A DNA stretch of 64,000 nt from an uncultured Sphingobacteriaceae bacterium (GTDB taxonomy: Bacteria; Bacteroidota; Bacteroidia; Sphingobacteriales; Sphingobacteriaceae): positions 13,309 to 77,308 of the forward strand of contig CAMLLO010000021.1 of NCBI GenBank assembly GCA_946480915.1, read 5' to 3'. The notes under the pieces are model-generated. The model did no database searches. It was not told the origin of the DNA and saw only the letters and a list, made by a program, of their open reading frames with translations. Of this stretch, positions 55,514 through 63,777 are shown piece by piece. Position 1 is the first letter of the stretch, and each line of letters opens with the position of its first letter. Made by a program: the position numbers and the translations under genes.

Positions 55514-55735
55514 TTATTCCTTTATTCCTCGCTTATAGATAATTAGGCCGTTTAGAAAATTTCGAAGAATTTGATCACCGCAGGGTTTAAAGTTTGGATG
55601 ATCTTCTTTACGAAAAATAGCCCCCAACTCGGTTTTGCTGATTCTGAAATCTACCAGACTTAGCACCTTTATAATGTCGTCATCGGTAAACTTTAAAGCC
55701 ACCCGCAGCTTTTTCATGATATCGTTATTGCTCAT
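55514..55735 (-). CDS. DUF1456 protein, single-repeat form
   Basis: 73 residues. Contains one complete DUF1456 unit (MKKLRVALKFTDDDIIKVLSLVDFRISKTELGAIFRKEDHPNFKPCGDQILRNFLNGL). The E. coli member YehS has two such units in about 150 residues, so this is half length. The unit ends normally and there is no sign of a broken second copy downstream. The function is unknown. It lies 73 bp after the Crp-type regulator on the same strand. Confidence 0.8.
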   Translation of the reverse strand: MSNNDIMKKLRVALKFTDDDIIKVLSLVDFRISKTELGAIFRKEDHPNFKPCGDQILRNFLNGLIIYKRGIKE

Positions 55736-55808
55736 TTATGTATTCAGATGATAATTTGAATTTATAACAACCTAGTTATGAGAGCAAACCAGCTTAACTG
55801 TGCTCAAT

Positions 55809-56438
55809 TTAAAAATCGGTTAACAACTTTATTTCATTCCGGTATAACAGAATCTTTCCATCGTTTTCTAATTGCTTTAACAGGCGGGAAACCACAACCC
55901 TCGATGTTGCCAATTCATCCGCAATTAAATAATGTGATGTTTTAATAACGGTTGATCCAGAATAACGCTGTTTTTCTTTAAGATAAGAAATGAGGCGTTC
56001 ATCTAACTTATGAAAAGCGATGCTTTCAATAGATTTAAGTAATTCCAGGAAACGCTCGTTAAAGCTACGCATCAGGTAATTTTTCCAGCTCGGATACTTA
56101 CATAACCATTCGTCTAGTTTAGCATGTGGAATTGCAATTAAGTCTACATCTTCCTCGGCAATAGCTTTTATCTCGCTCTTCTTTGCTTCCAGACAACAAC
56201 TGTAAGCCATAGAACACGCTTCGTGACTTGATAAGTAGTACAATAATATTTCCTTTCCTCTTTCATCCTTGCGAAGTACCTTTATTGTCCCCTTCACAAT
56301 TAAAGGCATCATACGGATGTATTTGCCATAATCTATAATCAGGTCTCCTTCTTTGAAATGCTTTACTTCTCCCAATTCCTGCATCTCTTTGATCAGGGCT
56401 GGTTCAAACGTTGAATCAAAGCTGCTTACATCAATCAT
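55809..56438 (-). CDS. Crp/Fnr-family regulator with NtcA-like recognition helix
   Basis: 209 residues. Residues 15-115 are a cyclic-nucleotide-like sensor barrel without the cAMP Arg/Ser pair, but with Cys75, Cys81 and Cys82 in EACSMAYSCCLEA. A dimer helix follows, then a winged HTH (IADELATSRVVVSRLLKQLEN). Aligned to CRP (SRETVGR), Arg180 and Arg185 are kept but Glu181 is Val, as in cyanobacterial NtcA, which reads GTA-N8-TAC. The neighbouring operon on the same strand encodes sulfur transport and rhodanese, and its promoter has such a site. A sulfur-responsive activator is my inference. Confidence 0.85.
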   Translation of the reverse strand: MIDVSSFDSTFEPALIKEMQELGEVKHFKEGDLIIDYGKYIRMMPLIVKGTIKVLRKDERGKEILLYYLSSHEACSMAYSCCLEAKKSEIKAIAEEDVDLIAIPHAKLDEWLCKYPSWKNYLMRSFNERFLELLKSIESIAFHKLDERLISYLKEKQRYSGSTVIKTSHYLIADELATSRVVVSRLLKQLENDGKILLYRNEIKLLTDF

Positions 56439-56459
56439 ACCTCAAAATAAAAATTTAAA

Positions 56460-56467
56460 CAAAATTA
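56460..56467 (-). promoter_or_regulatory. Predicted -7 box of the Crp-type gene
   Basis: TAATTTTG on the minus strand fits TAnnTTTG, 22 bp before the ATG at 56438. No GTA-N8-TAC site is seen here, so autoregulation is not indicated. Confidence 0.45.
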
Positions 56468-56635
56468 ACATTCCTGGCAGACTAAAACGGTGATAAGATC
56501 AATGTATTTCAGTAATAAAGCTAAGATCGGCTAAATAAAAAATGCCGGAAAATTCTAAAATATGTCCGGCACGATTTATTTAAAAAAAACTGACTAGTAA
56601 ATTCAGGATTAAGCCTGTTTAATAAGCCTACAAGA

Positions 56636-57049
56636 TTAATGCGGTAATTTATCTCTGACTACTCCATACAGATACGTTCCGACCAGGGCAAAGAAGAAAA
56701 CAATGGCAAACGCAAAAAAACCATAACCAATATTTACCACCATCGGTCCCGGACAAGCACCGCTTAATGCCCAGCCAAGTCCAAAAATTGCTCCTCCCAA
56801 AAGATAGCGTGTTACGGATTTTTCTTTCGGAGCAAATACGATGGGGTTCCCGTGATAATCTCTGATATTAAACTTTTTTATCAGGGCCACCCCGATCACT
56901 CCCAGAATAACGGCAGTACCAATAATCCCATACATATGAAATGATTGAAAGCGGAACATTTCTTGGATTCTGAACCATGAAATCGCTTCTGATTTGGCCA
57001 TTACCACGCCAAATACTATACCCAGTATAAGAAATTTGATAAACTTCAT
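56636..57049 (-). CDS. YeeE/YedE-family sulfur transporter, half-size, CPGP type
   Basis: 137 residues with four membrane helices. The motif GGAIFGLGWALSGACPGPMVVNIGYG carries the conserved Cys of YeeE/YedE (TsuA) transporters, which pass thiosulfate or related sulfur through a line of cysteines. This protein is one half of the usual fused carrier; the other half is encoded 3 bp upstream. The two probably form a heteromer. Last gene of the sulfur cluster. Confidence 0.87.
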   Translation of the reverse strand: MKFIKFLILGIVFGVVMAKSEAISWFRIQEMFRFQSFHMYGIIGTAVILGVIGVALIKKFNIRDYHGNPIVFAPKEKSVTRYLLGGAIFGLGWALSGACPGPMVVNIGYGFFAFAIVFFFALVGTYLYGVVRDKLPH

Positions 57050-57052
57050 TAA

Positions 57053-57610
57053 TTAAAATATTAAAGGAAATATTAAAAATGTCATAACTAAACCTCCGAC
57101 AAAAAAGCCGATCACGGCAATGAGTGAGGGTAATTGTAAATCAGACAATCCGCTGATTGCATGACCGGAAGTACAGCCTCCTGCATAACGGGATCCAAAT
57201 CCTACCATTAAACCTCCAACCGCTAAAATCAGAAATCCTTTAAGGGAGAAAACCGCATCCCAACCAAATAGCTCGGCAGGTTGCAAAGATACGGGGGCAG
57301 CAAAGCCGAGTTCGCCTAAATCGCGTATGGTTTCCTGCGAGATTGGAACAGCGGTATCGGTAGAAAGATATTGTTTAGCAATAAAGCCCCCAAGAATTGC
57401 TCCAACGAGAAACACCATGTTCCAAATCTGAGTTCTCCAGTTAAAATCGAAAAACTTAACCTTTTTACCTAGACCGCTTGCCGCACAAATGGTCCTCAAA
57501 TTAGATGAGAAGCCAAACGATTTTCCAAAGAACAGCAGGAAAAACATAATCGCCGCTATCATTGCCCCAGAAAACCACCATGACCAGGTTTGTGTGATTA
57601 TATCTATCAT
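57053..57610 (-). CDS. YeeE/YedE-family sulfur transporter, half-size, CTSG type
   Basis: 185 residues with about five membrane helices. The motif GGLMVGFGSRYAGGCTSGHAISGLSDLQLPSLIAVIGFFVGG has the YeeE Cys in GGCTSGH, complementary to the ACPGP motif of the partner protein. The N-terminal third is an extra helix and a cytoplasmic loop. The gene is 5 bp from the universal stress gene upstream and 3 bp from its partner downstream. Confidence 0.87.
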   Translation of the reverse strand: MIDIITQTWSWWFSGAMIAAIMFFLLFFGKSFGFSSNLRTICAASGLGKKVKFFDFNWRTQIWNMVFLVGAILGGFIAKQYLSTDTAVPISQETIRDLGELGFAAPVSLQPAELFGWDAVFSLKGFLILAVGGLMVGFGSRYAGGCTSGHAISGLSDLQLPSLIAVIGFFVGGLVMTFLIFPLIF

Positions 57611-57615
57611 GAATT

Positions 57616-58455
57616 TTAATTATTGCTTAAGTGAAACGAAATGATTGGTTTGAACAGATGATTAATTAGCTTTTCTGTCGCGCTATGATGAAAAATTCCA
57701 CCTCTGCCATGGGTGCCGATACAAATCAGGTCCATGTTATTTTTTTGATTAAAATGAACCACGCCACTCTCCACATCTGTATCATTGATTGTGTGACATT
57801 CATAATTGCTTAATTCATTCAGCCTGGCAAATTCTTGCATATTGGATTCTATCGAAGCTCCCTCAATATTCTCCTCTCCCGAAGTAATTTGAAGCAGATG
57901 GAGTTTGATGTTAAACACATGAATAAGCCTCTTCAATAAACTTAAGTTCTCCTTTACAGGATGATTGAAATTATTGACTAGTAATATACTATCGATGTTA
58001 AGGTCAGACCTGTCGCACATTAATGAAAGTACAGGTATCTTAGATCTGCGTACGATCATCTGCGTTTCCGACCCGGAGAAAGTTTCTTTTAAACCCCGGG
58101 CTCCTTTCGTACCCATTGCAATCAGATCAATTTCATGCCCTTCCGAAAACTCCAAAATTGCATCCGTAGTTTTTCCCAAAACAAAGTGGGTCTGAATTTG
58201 ATCACCATAAACGTTTTTAAGATCTGCTAATTTTCTTTCGACGATCTCTTTCTGACTTAAAACATACTCAATATCAATTTCTCCACAGGTTTCAATCTCA
58301 CCTTTTCCATTCATGCTCACCGTATCAGGTGCTTCCAAAACATGTAAAAAGTGAACTTCTACCGGAATCTTTTCTTCGAGTTTTTTAACCATCAGGTAAG
58401 CATATTCGACCTGCACCGAAAAATCTGTGGGAATTAAAATTTTTATATATTCCAT
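57616..58455 (-). CDS. Universal stress protein with two Usp domains
   Basis: 279 residues, two Usp domains (about 1-145 and 150-279). The first has ILIPTDFSVQVEYAYLMVKKLEE and AMGTKGARGLKETFSGSETQMIVRRSKIPVL. The second is divergent at its N-terminus (SILLVNNFNHPV) but ends IGTHGRGGIFHHSATEKLINHLFKPI. It lies inside the sulfur cluster, 12 bp after the rhodanese gene, so it may act in the same response rather than as a general stress factor. Confidence 0.9.
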   Translation of the reverse strand: MEYIKILIPTDFSVQVEYAYLMVKKLEEKIPVEVHFLHVLEAPDTVSMNGKGEIETCGEIDIEYVLSQKEIVERKLADLKNVYGDQIQTHFVLGKTTDAILEFSEGHEIDLIAMGTKGARGLKETFSGSETQMIVRRSKIPVLSLMCDRSDLNIDSILLVNNFNHPVKENLSLLKRLIHVFNIKLHLLQITSGEENIEGASIESNMQEFARLNELSNYECHTINDTDVESGVVHFNQKNNMDLICIGTHGRGGIFHHSATEKLINHLFKPIISFHLSNN

Positions 58456-58467
58456 TATTTACACCAA

Positions 58468-58782
58468 TTACTTAACATACTGCTTCACGTTAGTCCAGCT
58501 ACCACCATTAACTACATTATTGAACCCGTTCTGCTCTAAAATAGCTTTTGCCAAACTACTTCTATTTCCGCCGCGGCAAAATACTACAATATTTTCCTTG
58601 TTTTCGAACTGAGCTAATTCAGAGGGCAGAGCATCTACGGGGATATTCACAGAACCTGTCACATGGCCTTCAGCATATTCCTCAGAACTTCTTACATCTA
58701 CTAAAAAAGCTCCTTCTTCAATAATTTTTTTTATATCGGGCGATTTTGAATCGCCGAATATGTTTTTCCACACACTTCCCAT
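58468..58782 (-). CDS. Rhodanese-like sulfurtransferase
   Basis: 104 residues from ATG 58782 (MGSVWKNIFGDSKSPD). A TTG at 58803 is in frame but lies inside the promoter box. Single rhodanese domain: GAFLVDVRSSEEYAEGHVTGSVNIPV and the catalytic loop VVFCRGGNRSSLAKAIL, where Cys takes the sulfane sulfur. The loop CRGGNRS is six residues, as in sulfur-specific members. First gene of the rhodanese-usp-yeeE-yedE operon, next to a GTA-N8-TAC operator. Confidence 0.92.
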   Translation of the reverse strand: MGSVWKNIFGDSKSPDIKKIIEEGAFLVDVRSSEEYAEGHVTGSVNIPVDALPSELAQFENKENIVVFCRGGNRSSLAKAILEQNGFNNVVNGGSWTNVKQYVK

Positions 58783-58800
58783 AACATCTATTAATTTGTA

Positions 58801-58844
58801 CAAAAGTAATAGCTGGAGAAATCGCTTTTGGTAACAAAGGTTAC
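58801..58844 (-). promoter_or_regulatory. Rhodanese operon promoter with GTA-N8-TAC activator site
   Basis: The -7 box TACTTTTG runs 58808-58801 on the minus strand. GTAAC (58831-58835), spacer AAAG, GTTAC (58840-58844) is a perfect dyad and contains GTA-N8-TAC. Its centre, 58837.5, is 36.5 bp from the last base of the box, so near -41.5 if transcription begins five bases further on. This is the class II activator position used by CRP, FNR and NtcA. Confidence 0.65.
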
Positions 58845-59266
58845 AATAGAAGCTTATCTAAACATTAAAAGATTTGGTTGTCCAGCAGGACTTTTTCATC
58901 GTAAACCGTTGTCTACAGCGATTCTGAAAATCTCGCACCAGTTTTCACCAATGCCTGCAGCTTTAAATACTTCTCTTTCGTTAAACCTGTTACCCCTCCG
59001 ATTAAATAATAAACATTTCCAAAGCCATAATGCTCGCTTAGAAGTAAGCTAAGCTTTCAATTTCTACTAGAATCCAGAAGGACATTCGAGATGGCCATAC
59101 CGTGCAAATCACTTTCCATTTACTTATTTCGTCAATTTTCAGCCTTCAACACTAAAGCAAACTTCTATTTTCCTTGAAAAAAAGAGCGCACTCGCCCCGA
59201 CTGATAAACTGAAACAAAGCAATTTCTACCCGGTTTCAAAATACGCTGCAAATACTTAGGGCCAAA
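58845..59266. other. Intergenic region between the divergent sulfur and molybdenum operons
   Basis: 422 bp with no convincing gene. A frame at 58828-59052 translates to a low-plausibility peptide and overlaps the activator site. Only short dyads such as CTTAG-n7-CTAAG are visible near 59038-59054. Confidence 0.5.
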
Positions 59267-59312
59267 ATATGATGTATGTCATATATATTAGATAATTTTG
59301 AAGATAAGTTTG
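59267..59312 (+). promoter_or_regulatory. FNR/CRP-like site and promoter of the molybdenum operon
   Basis: ATATGA-TGTATG-TCATAT (59267-59284) is a dyad with core TGA-N6-TCA, shared by FNR and CRP sites. TAAGTTTG (59305-59312) fits TAnnTTTG. The dyad centre, 59275.5, is 36.5 bp from the end of the box, identical to the rhodanese promoter geometry and near -41.5 by the same reckoning. Confidence 0.65.
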
Positions 59313-59338
59313 CCCCACATTAATATCACGAAACAGGT

Positions 59339-60406
59339 ATGACTATGTCCCTGAACAAAAAAGCACTTCTCATTGCAACACTAGTTTCTGCACTGGTAAT
59401 TATCATGGTATTTTATGGATCCAGAGAACTTCAAAACTTCGATCCGGCCCTAATCGGTTATCTCTTCGGAACTGTGTTCGCTTTTTTCGGTGTAGTTTAC
59501 CGTTATTCGGTTTGGTTACAGCGTCCTCCTACCTGGATGTATTTTAAACGAACATGGCAATTCTTTTTCCAGGGAAAGATTTTCACACATCTCTTATTTT
59601 TCCTAAAAGAATTCATTCAAAATATTCTATTTCAGAAATTCATTTACCCAAGGGGGCGCACTCGCTGGATAGGTCATTTCATGATGGCCCTTGGATGTAC
59701 AATGGCATTTGCCATTACTTTTCCTCTTACTTTTGGCTGGATCCACTTTACCATAAATCCGGAAACCTCTATTAATCCCGAGAGCGTGAAAATGTATGAA
59801 GCACATTTTTTCGGTTTTAAAATATTTGAGTTTCCATTAGGTTCTTTAATAGCCTCAATTACTTTCCACGCGCTTAATTGGTGCTCTTGGCTGGTAATTA
59901 TCGGGGTGTTAATATTTATGCGCCGCCGCTTAACTAATGCGGGTTTAATCGCTACTCAAAGCTTCGAAGGAGACCTGCTACCTTTAATCTTGTTACTGGC
60001 TATTTCCATTACCGGTTTAGGTTTAAGTTATAATTATGGATTCATGAAGGGAATGGCCTACGAATTTATGGCGGTTACACATGCCGTAACTGTAATTATG
60101 TTTCTGATATGGATTCCCTTCGGCAAGTTTTTTCACATCATCCAGCGTCCGGCACAAATTGGAGCACATATCTATAAAAAAGAAGGCATGAAGAGGGGTA
60201 TGGCTGTTTGTCCGCATACCGGAAAAGAATTCGCCACCCAACTACATATAGACGATCTGAAAATTGTGACTAAACAATTAGGTTTTGATTTCACATTGGA
60301 AGATGGCTCTTCTCACCTCGATCTTAGTCCCGAGGGAAAACGATCAAGACTAGCCACAGCTCACCTAAAAGCACGTCAGGAAAATGGCGGCAAATTATTT
60401 GGTTAA
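59339..60406 (+). CDS. NarI/DsrM-like cytochrome b membrane protein
   Basis: 355 residues with six predicted helices (about 9-26, 38-56, 110-137, 167-195, 211-231, 242-266). Possible heme-b ligands are His in WIGHFMMALG, FHALNW, THAVTVIM and PFGKFFHIIQRP; the last block resembles nitrate reductase gamma and DsrM subunits. The soluble C-terminus CPHTGKEFATQLHIDDL is conserved-looking but not recognised. It should move electrons between quinol and the enzyme subunits encoded downstream. First gene of the operon. The heme assignment is inference. Confidence 0.65.
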   Translation: MTMSLNKKALLIATLVSALVIIMVFYGSRELQNFDPALIGYLFGTVFAFFGVVYRYSVWLQRPPTWMYFKRTWQFFFQGKIFTHLLFFLKEFIQNILFQKFIYPRGRTRWIGHFMMALGCTMAFAITFPLTFGWIHFTINPETSINPESVKMYEAHFFGFKIFEFPLGSLIASITFHALNWCSWLVIIGVLIFMRRRLTNAGLIATQSFEGDLLPLILLLAISITGLGLSYNYGFMKGMAYEFMAVTHAVTVIMFLIWIPFGKFFHIIQRPAQIGAHIYKKEGMKRGMAVCPHTGKEFATQLHIDDLKIVTKQLGFDFTLEDGSSHLDLSPEGKRSRLATAHLKARQENGGKLFG

Positions 60407-60434
60407 TCAATAAGTATACACGGTTTAATATTAT

Positions 60435-62651
60435 ATGGCTTTCTTACCTGTTTCTCCCGAAAAATTAGTAGAACAGTTTGGACCTCACCTAAACTATCCC
60501 CCACACGAAGGATATGAAGGCAGGGACGAACCTGACGAAATTGTCAAAACTCATTGCTGTTTCTGTGGTATGCAATGCGGAATGAAATTGCTGGTTAAAA
60601 GCAACAAAGTAGTAGGTTTCGAACCATGGATGGAATTTCCTTACAACGAAGGCCGGCTATGCCCCAAAGGCGTACAAAGGTATATGCAAAATAACCATCC
60701 CGATCGCCTCCTTCACCCCTTACAAAGAAAAGAAGGCGAAGGATTTGTAAATACTTCATGGGAACATGCACTCGATAAAACCGTGTCAGAAATTAAACGT
60801 ATTCAGGAAAAATACGGCAACGATGCTTTTTCTGTCCTTTCGGGAGTTTCGCTAACGAACGAAAAAAGCTACCTAATGGGTAAGTTTGCCCGTGTAGCCT
60901 TAAAAACGGCAAACCTGGATTATAACGGCAGACTTTGTATGGTAAGTGCGGGTGCCGGTAATAAAAAAGCGTTCGGCCTTGACCGGATATCGAACAACTT
61001 TCAGGATCTGGAAAGAGCGGAAGTGATACTGGTTAGCGGCGCCAATATAAGCGAAACATTTCCAACCCTTACCCACTGGATATGGCGTGCCCGCGATTAT
61101 GGTGCTAAATTAATTGTAGTCGATCCGCGAGTAATACCGCTTGCCCGTACCGCAGATCTTCACCTTGCTATCCGGCCCGGAACAGATTCGGCACTATACG
61201 GTGCCATGCTCAAATACCTGGTCGATCATGATATGCTTGACCATGATTTTATTGATAACCATACCAGCGGCTTCCAGGATACTATTGATGCTGTTAAAGA
61301 TTATACGCTCGAGTGGGCCGAAGAGCTAACAGGTATCGAAAAAGAAAAAATAGAACTTGCTTCACAATGGTGGGGTAAAGCAGCTACAAGTTTTCTTTTA
61401 CATGCACGAGGAATAGAACACCACTCTAAAGGCGTAGACAACGTTGTAGGATGCATCAATCTGGTACTTGCGACCGGCCGCATCGGAAAACCGTATTGTG
61501 GATACGGAACAATAACCGGCCAGGGAAATGGTCAAGGTGGCAGAGAACACGGGCATAAATGCGATCAGCTTCCCGGAAACAGGGATATCACCAATCCAGA
61601 ACACCGAAAATACATTGCGGATGTTTGGGGAATAGATGAAAAAGACATGCCCGGCAAGGGTCATACAGCTTACGAACTGATTGAAGCCATTCACCGGGGT
61701 GAAGTAAAAGGACTGCTGTCAATCTGCTTCAATCCGCTGGTTTCCTTGCCGAATAATAATTATGTTCGCGAAGCACTAGAAAAGCTTGAATATTATGTGG
61801 TGATAGACTTCTTTATGAATGAAACATCACGCCATGCAGATATGATATTGCCGGGTTCCTTGCACGAAGAAGAAGAAGGCACGGTAACCACTGCCGAAGG
61901 CAGAGTGGTACGCATCAGAAGGGCTGTTAATCCTCCCGGTGAAGCGAGGACAGATACATCTATTATTCTTGAACTTGCCAAGAGACTTGGTGCTGAAGAT
62001 AAATTCACATACAACAGCAGTGAGGATATTTTTAATGAATTGCGCGTTGCTTCCAAAGGTGGAACGGCGGATTATTTCGGTATAACCTATAAAAAAATTG
62101 AAGACAATATGGGCATTTTCTGGCCCTGCCCTTCTTTAGATCATCCCGGAACTCCGCGTTTATGGGAAGATAAAAAATTTGCTACCGCGGATGGGAAAGC
62201 CCATTTTAATGCGGCTCCTTATCGACCTCCGGGTGAAGTTACCGATGAAGATTATCCTGTTGTAATGACCACAGGCAGGGTGGTATCGCAATATTTAAGT
62301 GGCACTCAAACCCGCAGGATAGGTAAATTGGTAGACAATTTTCCTGAACCGAAAATGGAAATACATCCGGATTTGGCGGCAAAGTATAATATTCATCAGG
62401 ATGAATTGGTGAAAATATCTACGCGACGGGGTTCTAATGAATTTCCCGCTAATATCGTTGAAACGATTAGAAGAGACACCATTTTCCTGCCTTATCACTG
62501 GCCCGGAAAAAAATCGGCCAATCAGTTTACTCCAGGCACTTTAGATCCGATTTCTAAAATACCCGAATTTAAAGTTTGTGCCTGCAAGCTGGAACCAACG
62601 GGTGTTTTCACAAACCCTTCAATAAAATCAAACGCATTTGCGAGTGTTTAA
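60435..62651 (+). CDS. Molybdopterin oxidoreductase catalytic subunit, nitrate reductase-like
   Basis: 738 residues of the Mo-bisPGD family. The [4Fe-4S] motif is [13 protein letters not shown]...GRLCPKG. The probable Mo ligand is Cys in [18 protein letters not shown], the position used in NapA/NasA enzymes. [24 protein letters not shown] and [17 protein letters not shown] contact the two pterins and resemble assimilatory or periplasmic nitrate reductases. There is no Tat signal, so it should face the cytoplasm. Formate dehydrogenase-like activity is an alternative. The partner subunits follow directly. Confidence 0.85.
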   Translation: MAFLPVSPEKLVEQFGPHLNYPPHEGYEGRDEPDEIVKTHCCFCGMQCGMKLLVKSNKVVGFEPWMEFPYNEGRLCPKGVQRYMQNNHPDRLLHPLQRKEGEGFVNTSWEHALDKTVSEIKRIQEKYGNDAFSVLSGVSLTNEKSYLMGKFARVALKTANLDYNGRLCMVSAGAGNKKAFGLDRISNNFQDLERAEVILVSGANISETFPTLTHWIWRARDYGAKLIVVDPRVIPLARTADLHLAIRPGTDSALYGAMLKYLVDHDMLDHDFIDNHTSGFQDTIDAVKDYTLEWAEELTGIEKEKIELASQWWGKAATSFLLHARGIEHHSKGVDNVVGCINLVLATGRIGKPYCGYGTITGQGNGQGGREHGHKCDQLPGNRDITNPEHRKYIADVWGIDEKDMPGKGHTAYELIEAIHRGEVKGLLSICFNPLVSLPNNNYVREALEKLEYYVVIDFFMNETSRHADMILPGSLHEEEEGTVTTAEGRVVRIRRAVNPPGEARTDTSIILELAKRLGAEDKFTYNSSEDIFNELRVASKGGTADYFGITYKKIEDNMGIFWPCPSLDHPGTPRLWEDKKFATADGKAHFNAAPYRPPGEVTDEDYPVVMTTGRVVSQYLSGTQTRRIGKLVDNFPEPKMEIHPDLAAKYNIHQDELVKISTRRGSNEFPANIVETIRRDTIFLPYHWPGKKSANQFTPGTLDPISKIPEFKVCACKLEPTGVFTNPSIKSNAFASV

Positions 62652-62671
62652 TATCACTTAAATTAATAGAT

Positions 62672-63241
62672 ATGCCAGAAACGAATTATCAGAGAAATCA
62701 GGAGTTTTTTGTTGATATGCAACGATGCATTGGTTGCAAAGCCTGTGAAATGGCTTGTGCGGAGTGCGAAACGAATGGCCAGGAATCTATGATTCATGTG
62801 AATTATATAGACCGGGCAGTAACTATTCAAACTACCGTACAGGTTTGTATGCATTGCGAAGATCCTGCCTGCGCCAATGTTTGTCCGGCAGATGCTATTT
62901 CTAAAGACGAATTTGGAGTAGTACATACGGCCAATACCGCGCGTTGTATTGGTTGTTCTAATTGTGTGATGGCTTGTCCATTCGGAGTTCCTAAAAAAGA
63001 CGAGGCCTATGATTTGATGATGAAATGCAATATGTGTTACGACCGCACCAGCGCCGGTAAAAAACCAATGTGTGCCACAGTTTGCCCAACTCAGGCATTA
63101 TATTACGGAACACGTGAAGAAATAGCACGAATGCGACCCAATAGCTCGCCAGTAAATAACTTTATTTTTGGAAATGAAAAGGTAAATACGAAAGTGAATA
63201 TTATGATGCCTAAAGGTTCTACCTTTTTAAAAGTCGATTAA
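62672..63241 (+). CDS. 4Fe-4S dicluster electron-transfer subunit (NrfC/HycB type)
   Basis: 189 residues from ATG 62672. Four cysteine groups: [37 protein letters not shown] and [21 protein letters not shown], arranged to bind four [4Fe-4S] clusters, as in the electron subunits of DMSO reductase-type complexes. No Tat signal is visible. It should connect the membrane cytochrome with the molybdenum subunit. The start at an ATG 20 bp after the catalytic gene is much better than upstream alternatives inside that gene. Confidence 0.92.
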   Translation: MPETNYQRNQEFFVDMQRCIGCKACEMACAECETNGQESMIHVNYIDRAVTIQTTVQVCMHCEDPACANVCPADAISKDEFGVVHTANTARCIGCSNCVMACPFGVPKKDEAYDLMMKCNMCYDRTSAGKKPMCATVCPTQALYYGTREEIARMRPNSSPVNNFIFGNEKVNTKVNIMMPKGSTFLKVD

Positions 63242-63247
63242 TTTAAT

Positions 63248-63760
63248 ATGAAAGCTGATAATAATGATAAACACTGGAAAAAAGATTTTCCTATAGAACA
63301 ATTGGAGGCAACTCAGGTAACCCGGCGCGACTTTGCCAAATTCCTTTGTCTTGTTTCCGGAGGCTTAGCCGCAGGAAGTGGGTATGTAGCAGCAAAAGCA
63401 AACTTCTTTCCTCCTGAAAAGTTAGAAGGCGAACATTTCGTGTGTAAAAAGGACGAACTTCCCTCAGGCGGGACAAAATCTTTTGTTATTCAGGGTAGTA
63501 CCATACCCTATGTTCTCATTCGGATGGAAAATGATGAGTTCAGAGCCTACGAACAAAAATGCACACACTTATCGTGTGCAGTGTTTTACAAGCCAGGCAC
63601 CGGAAAGATCGAGTGCCCTTGCCATAATGGCTGGTTCGATGCCGCAACCGGAGAAGTAATTTCAGGACCGCCTCCACGCCCTTTGCCACGATTAGATGTG
63701 TTAATAAAAGGAGATAATATTTACGTTAAAGAACTCGAACAGGATAAAAATCCTGCTTAG
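63248..63760 (+). CDS. Rieske [2Fe-2S] protein with twin-arginine signal
   Basis: 170 residues. Residues 25-50 contain TRRDFAKFLCLVSGG, a twin-arginine-like signal or anchor, so the domain is probably exported folded. The Rieske motifs are CTHLSC and CPCHNGWFD, which bind the cluster through two Cys and two His, with a following GPPPRPLPRL loop. Rieske subunits normally take electrons from quinol at the periplasmic side. Six bases separate it from the ferredoxin gene. Confidence 0.92.
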   Translation: MKADNNDKHWKKDFPIEQLEATQVTRRDFAKFLCLVSGGLAAGSGYVAAKANFFPPEKLEGEHFVCKKDELPSGGTKSFVIQGSTIPYVLIRMENDEFRAYEQKCTHLSCAVFYKPGTGKIECPCHNGWFDAATGEVISGPPPRPLPRLDVLIKGDNIYVKELEQDKNPA

Positions 63761-63777
63761 CTATAAAAAACGCGAGT

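Noticed and set aside
58783..58803. TTG start for the rhodanese gene
   Set aside because: It falls in the -7 box TACTTTTG. The ATG at 58782 is preferred.
58828..59052. 74-codon plus-strand frame upstream of the molybdenum operon
   Set aside because: It overlaps the GTA-N8-TAC site and has low-plausibility composition, with no start signal or homologue pattern.
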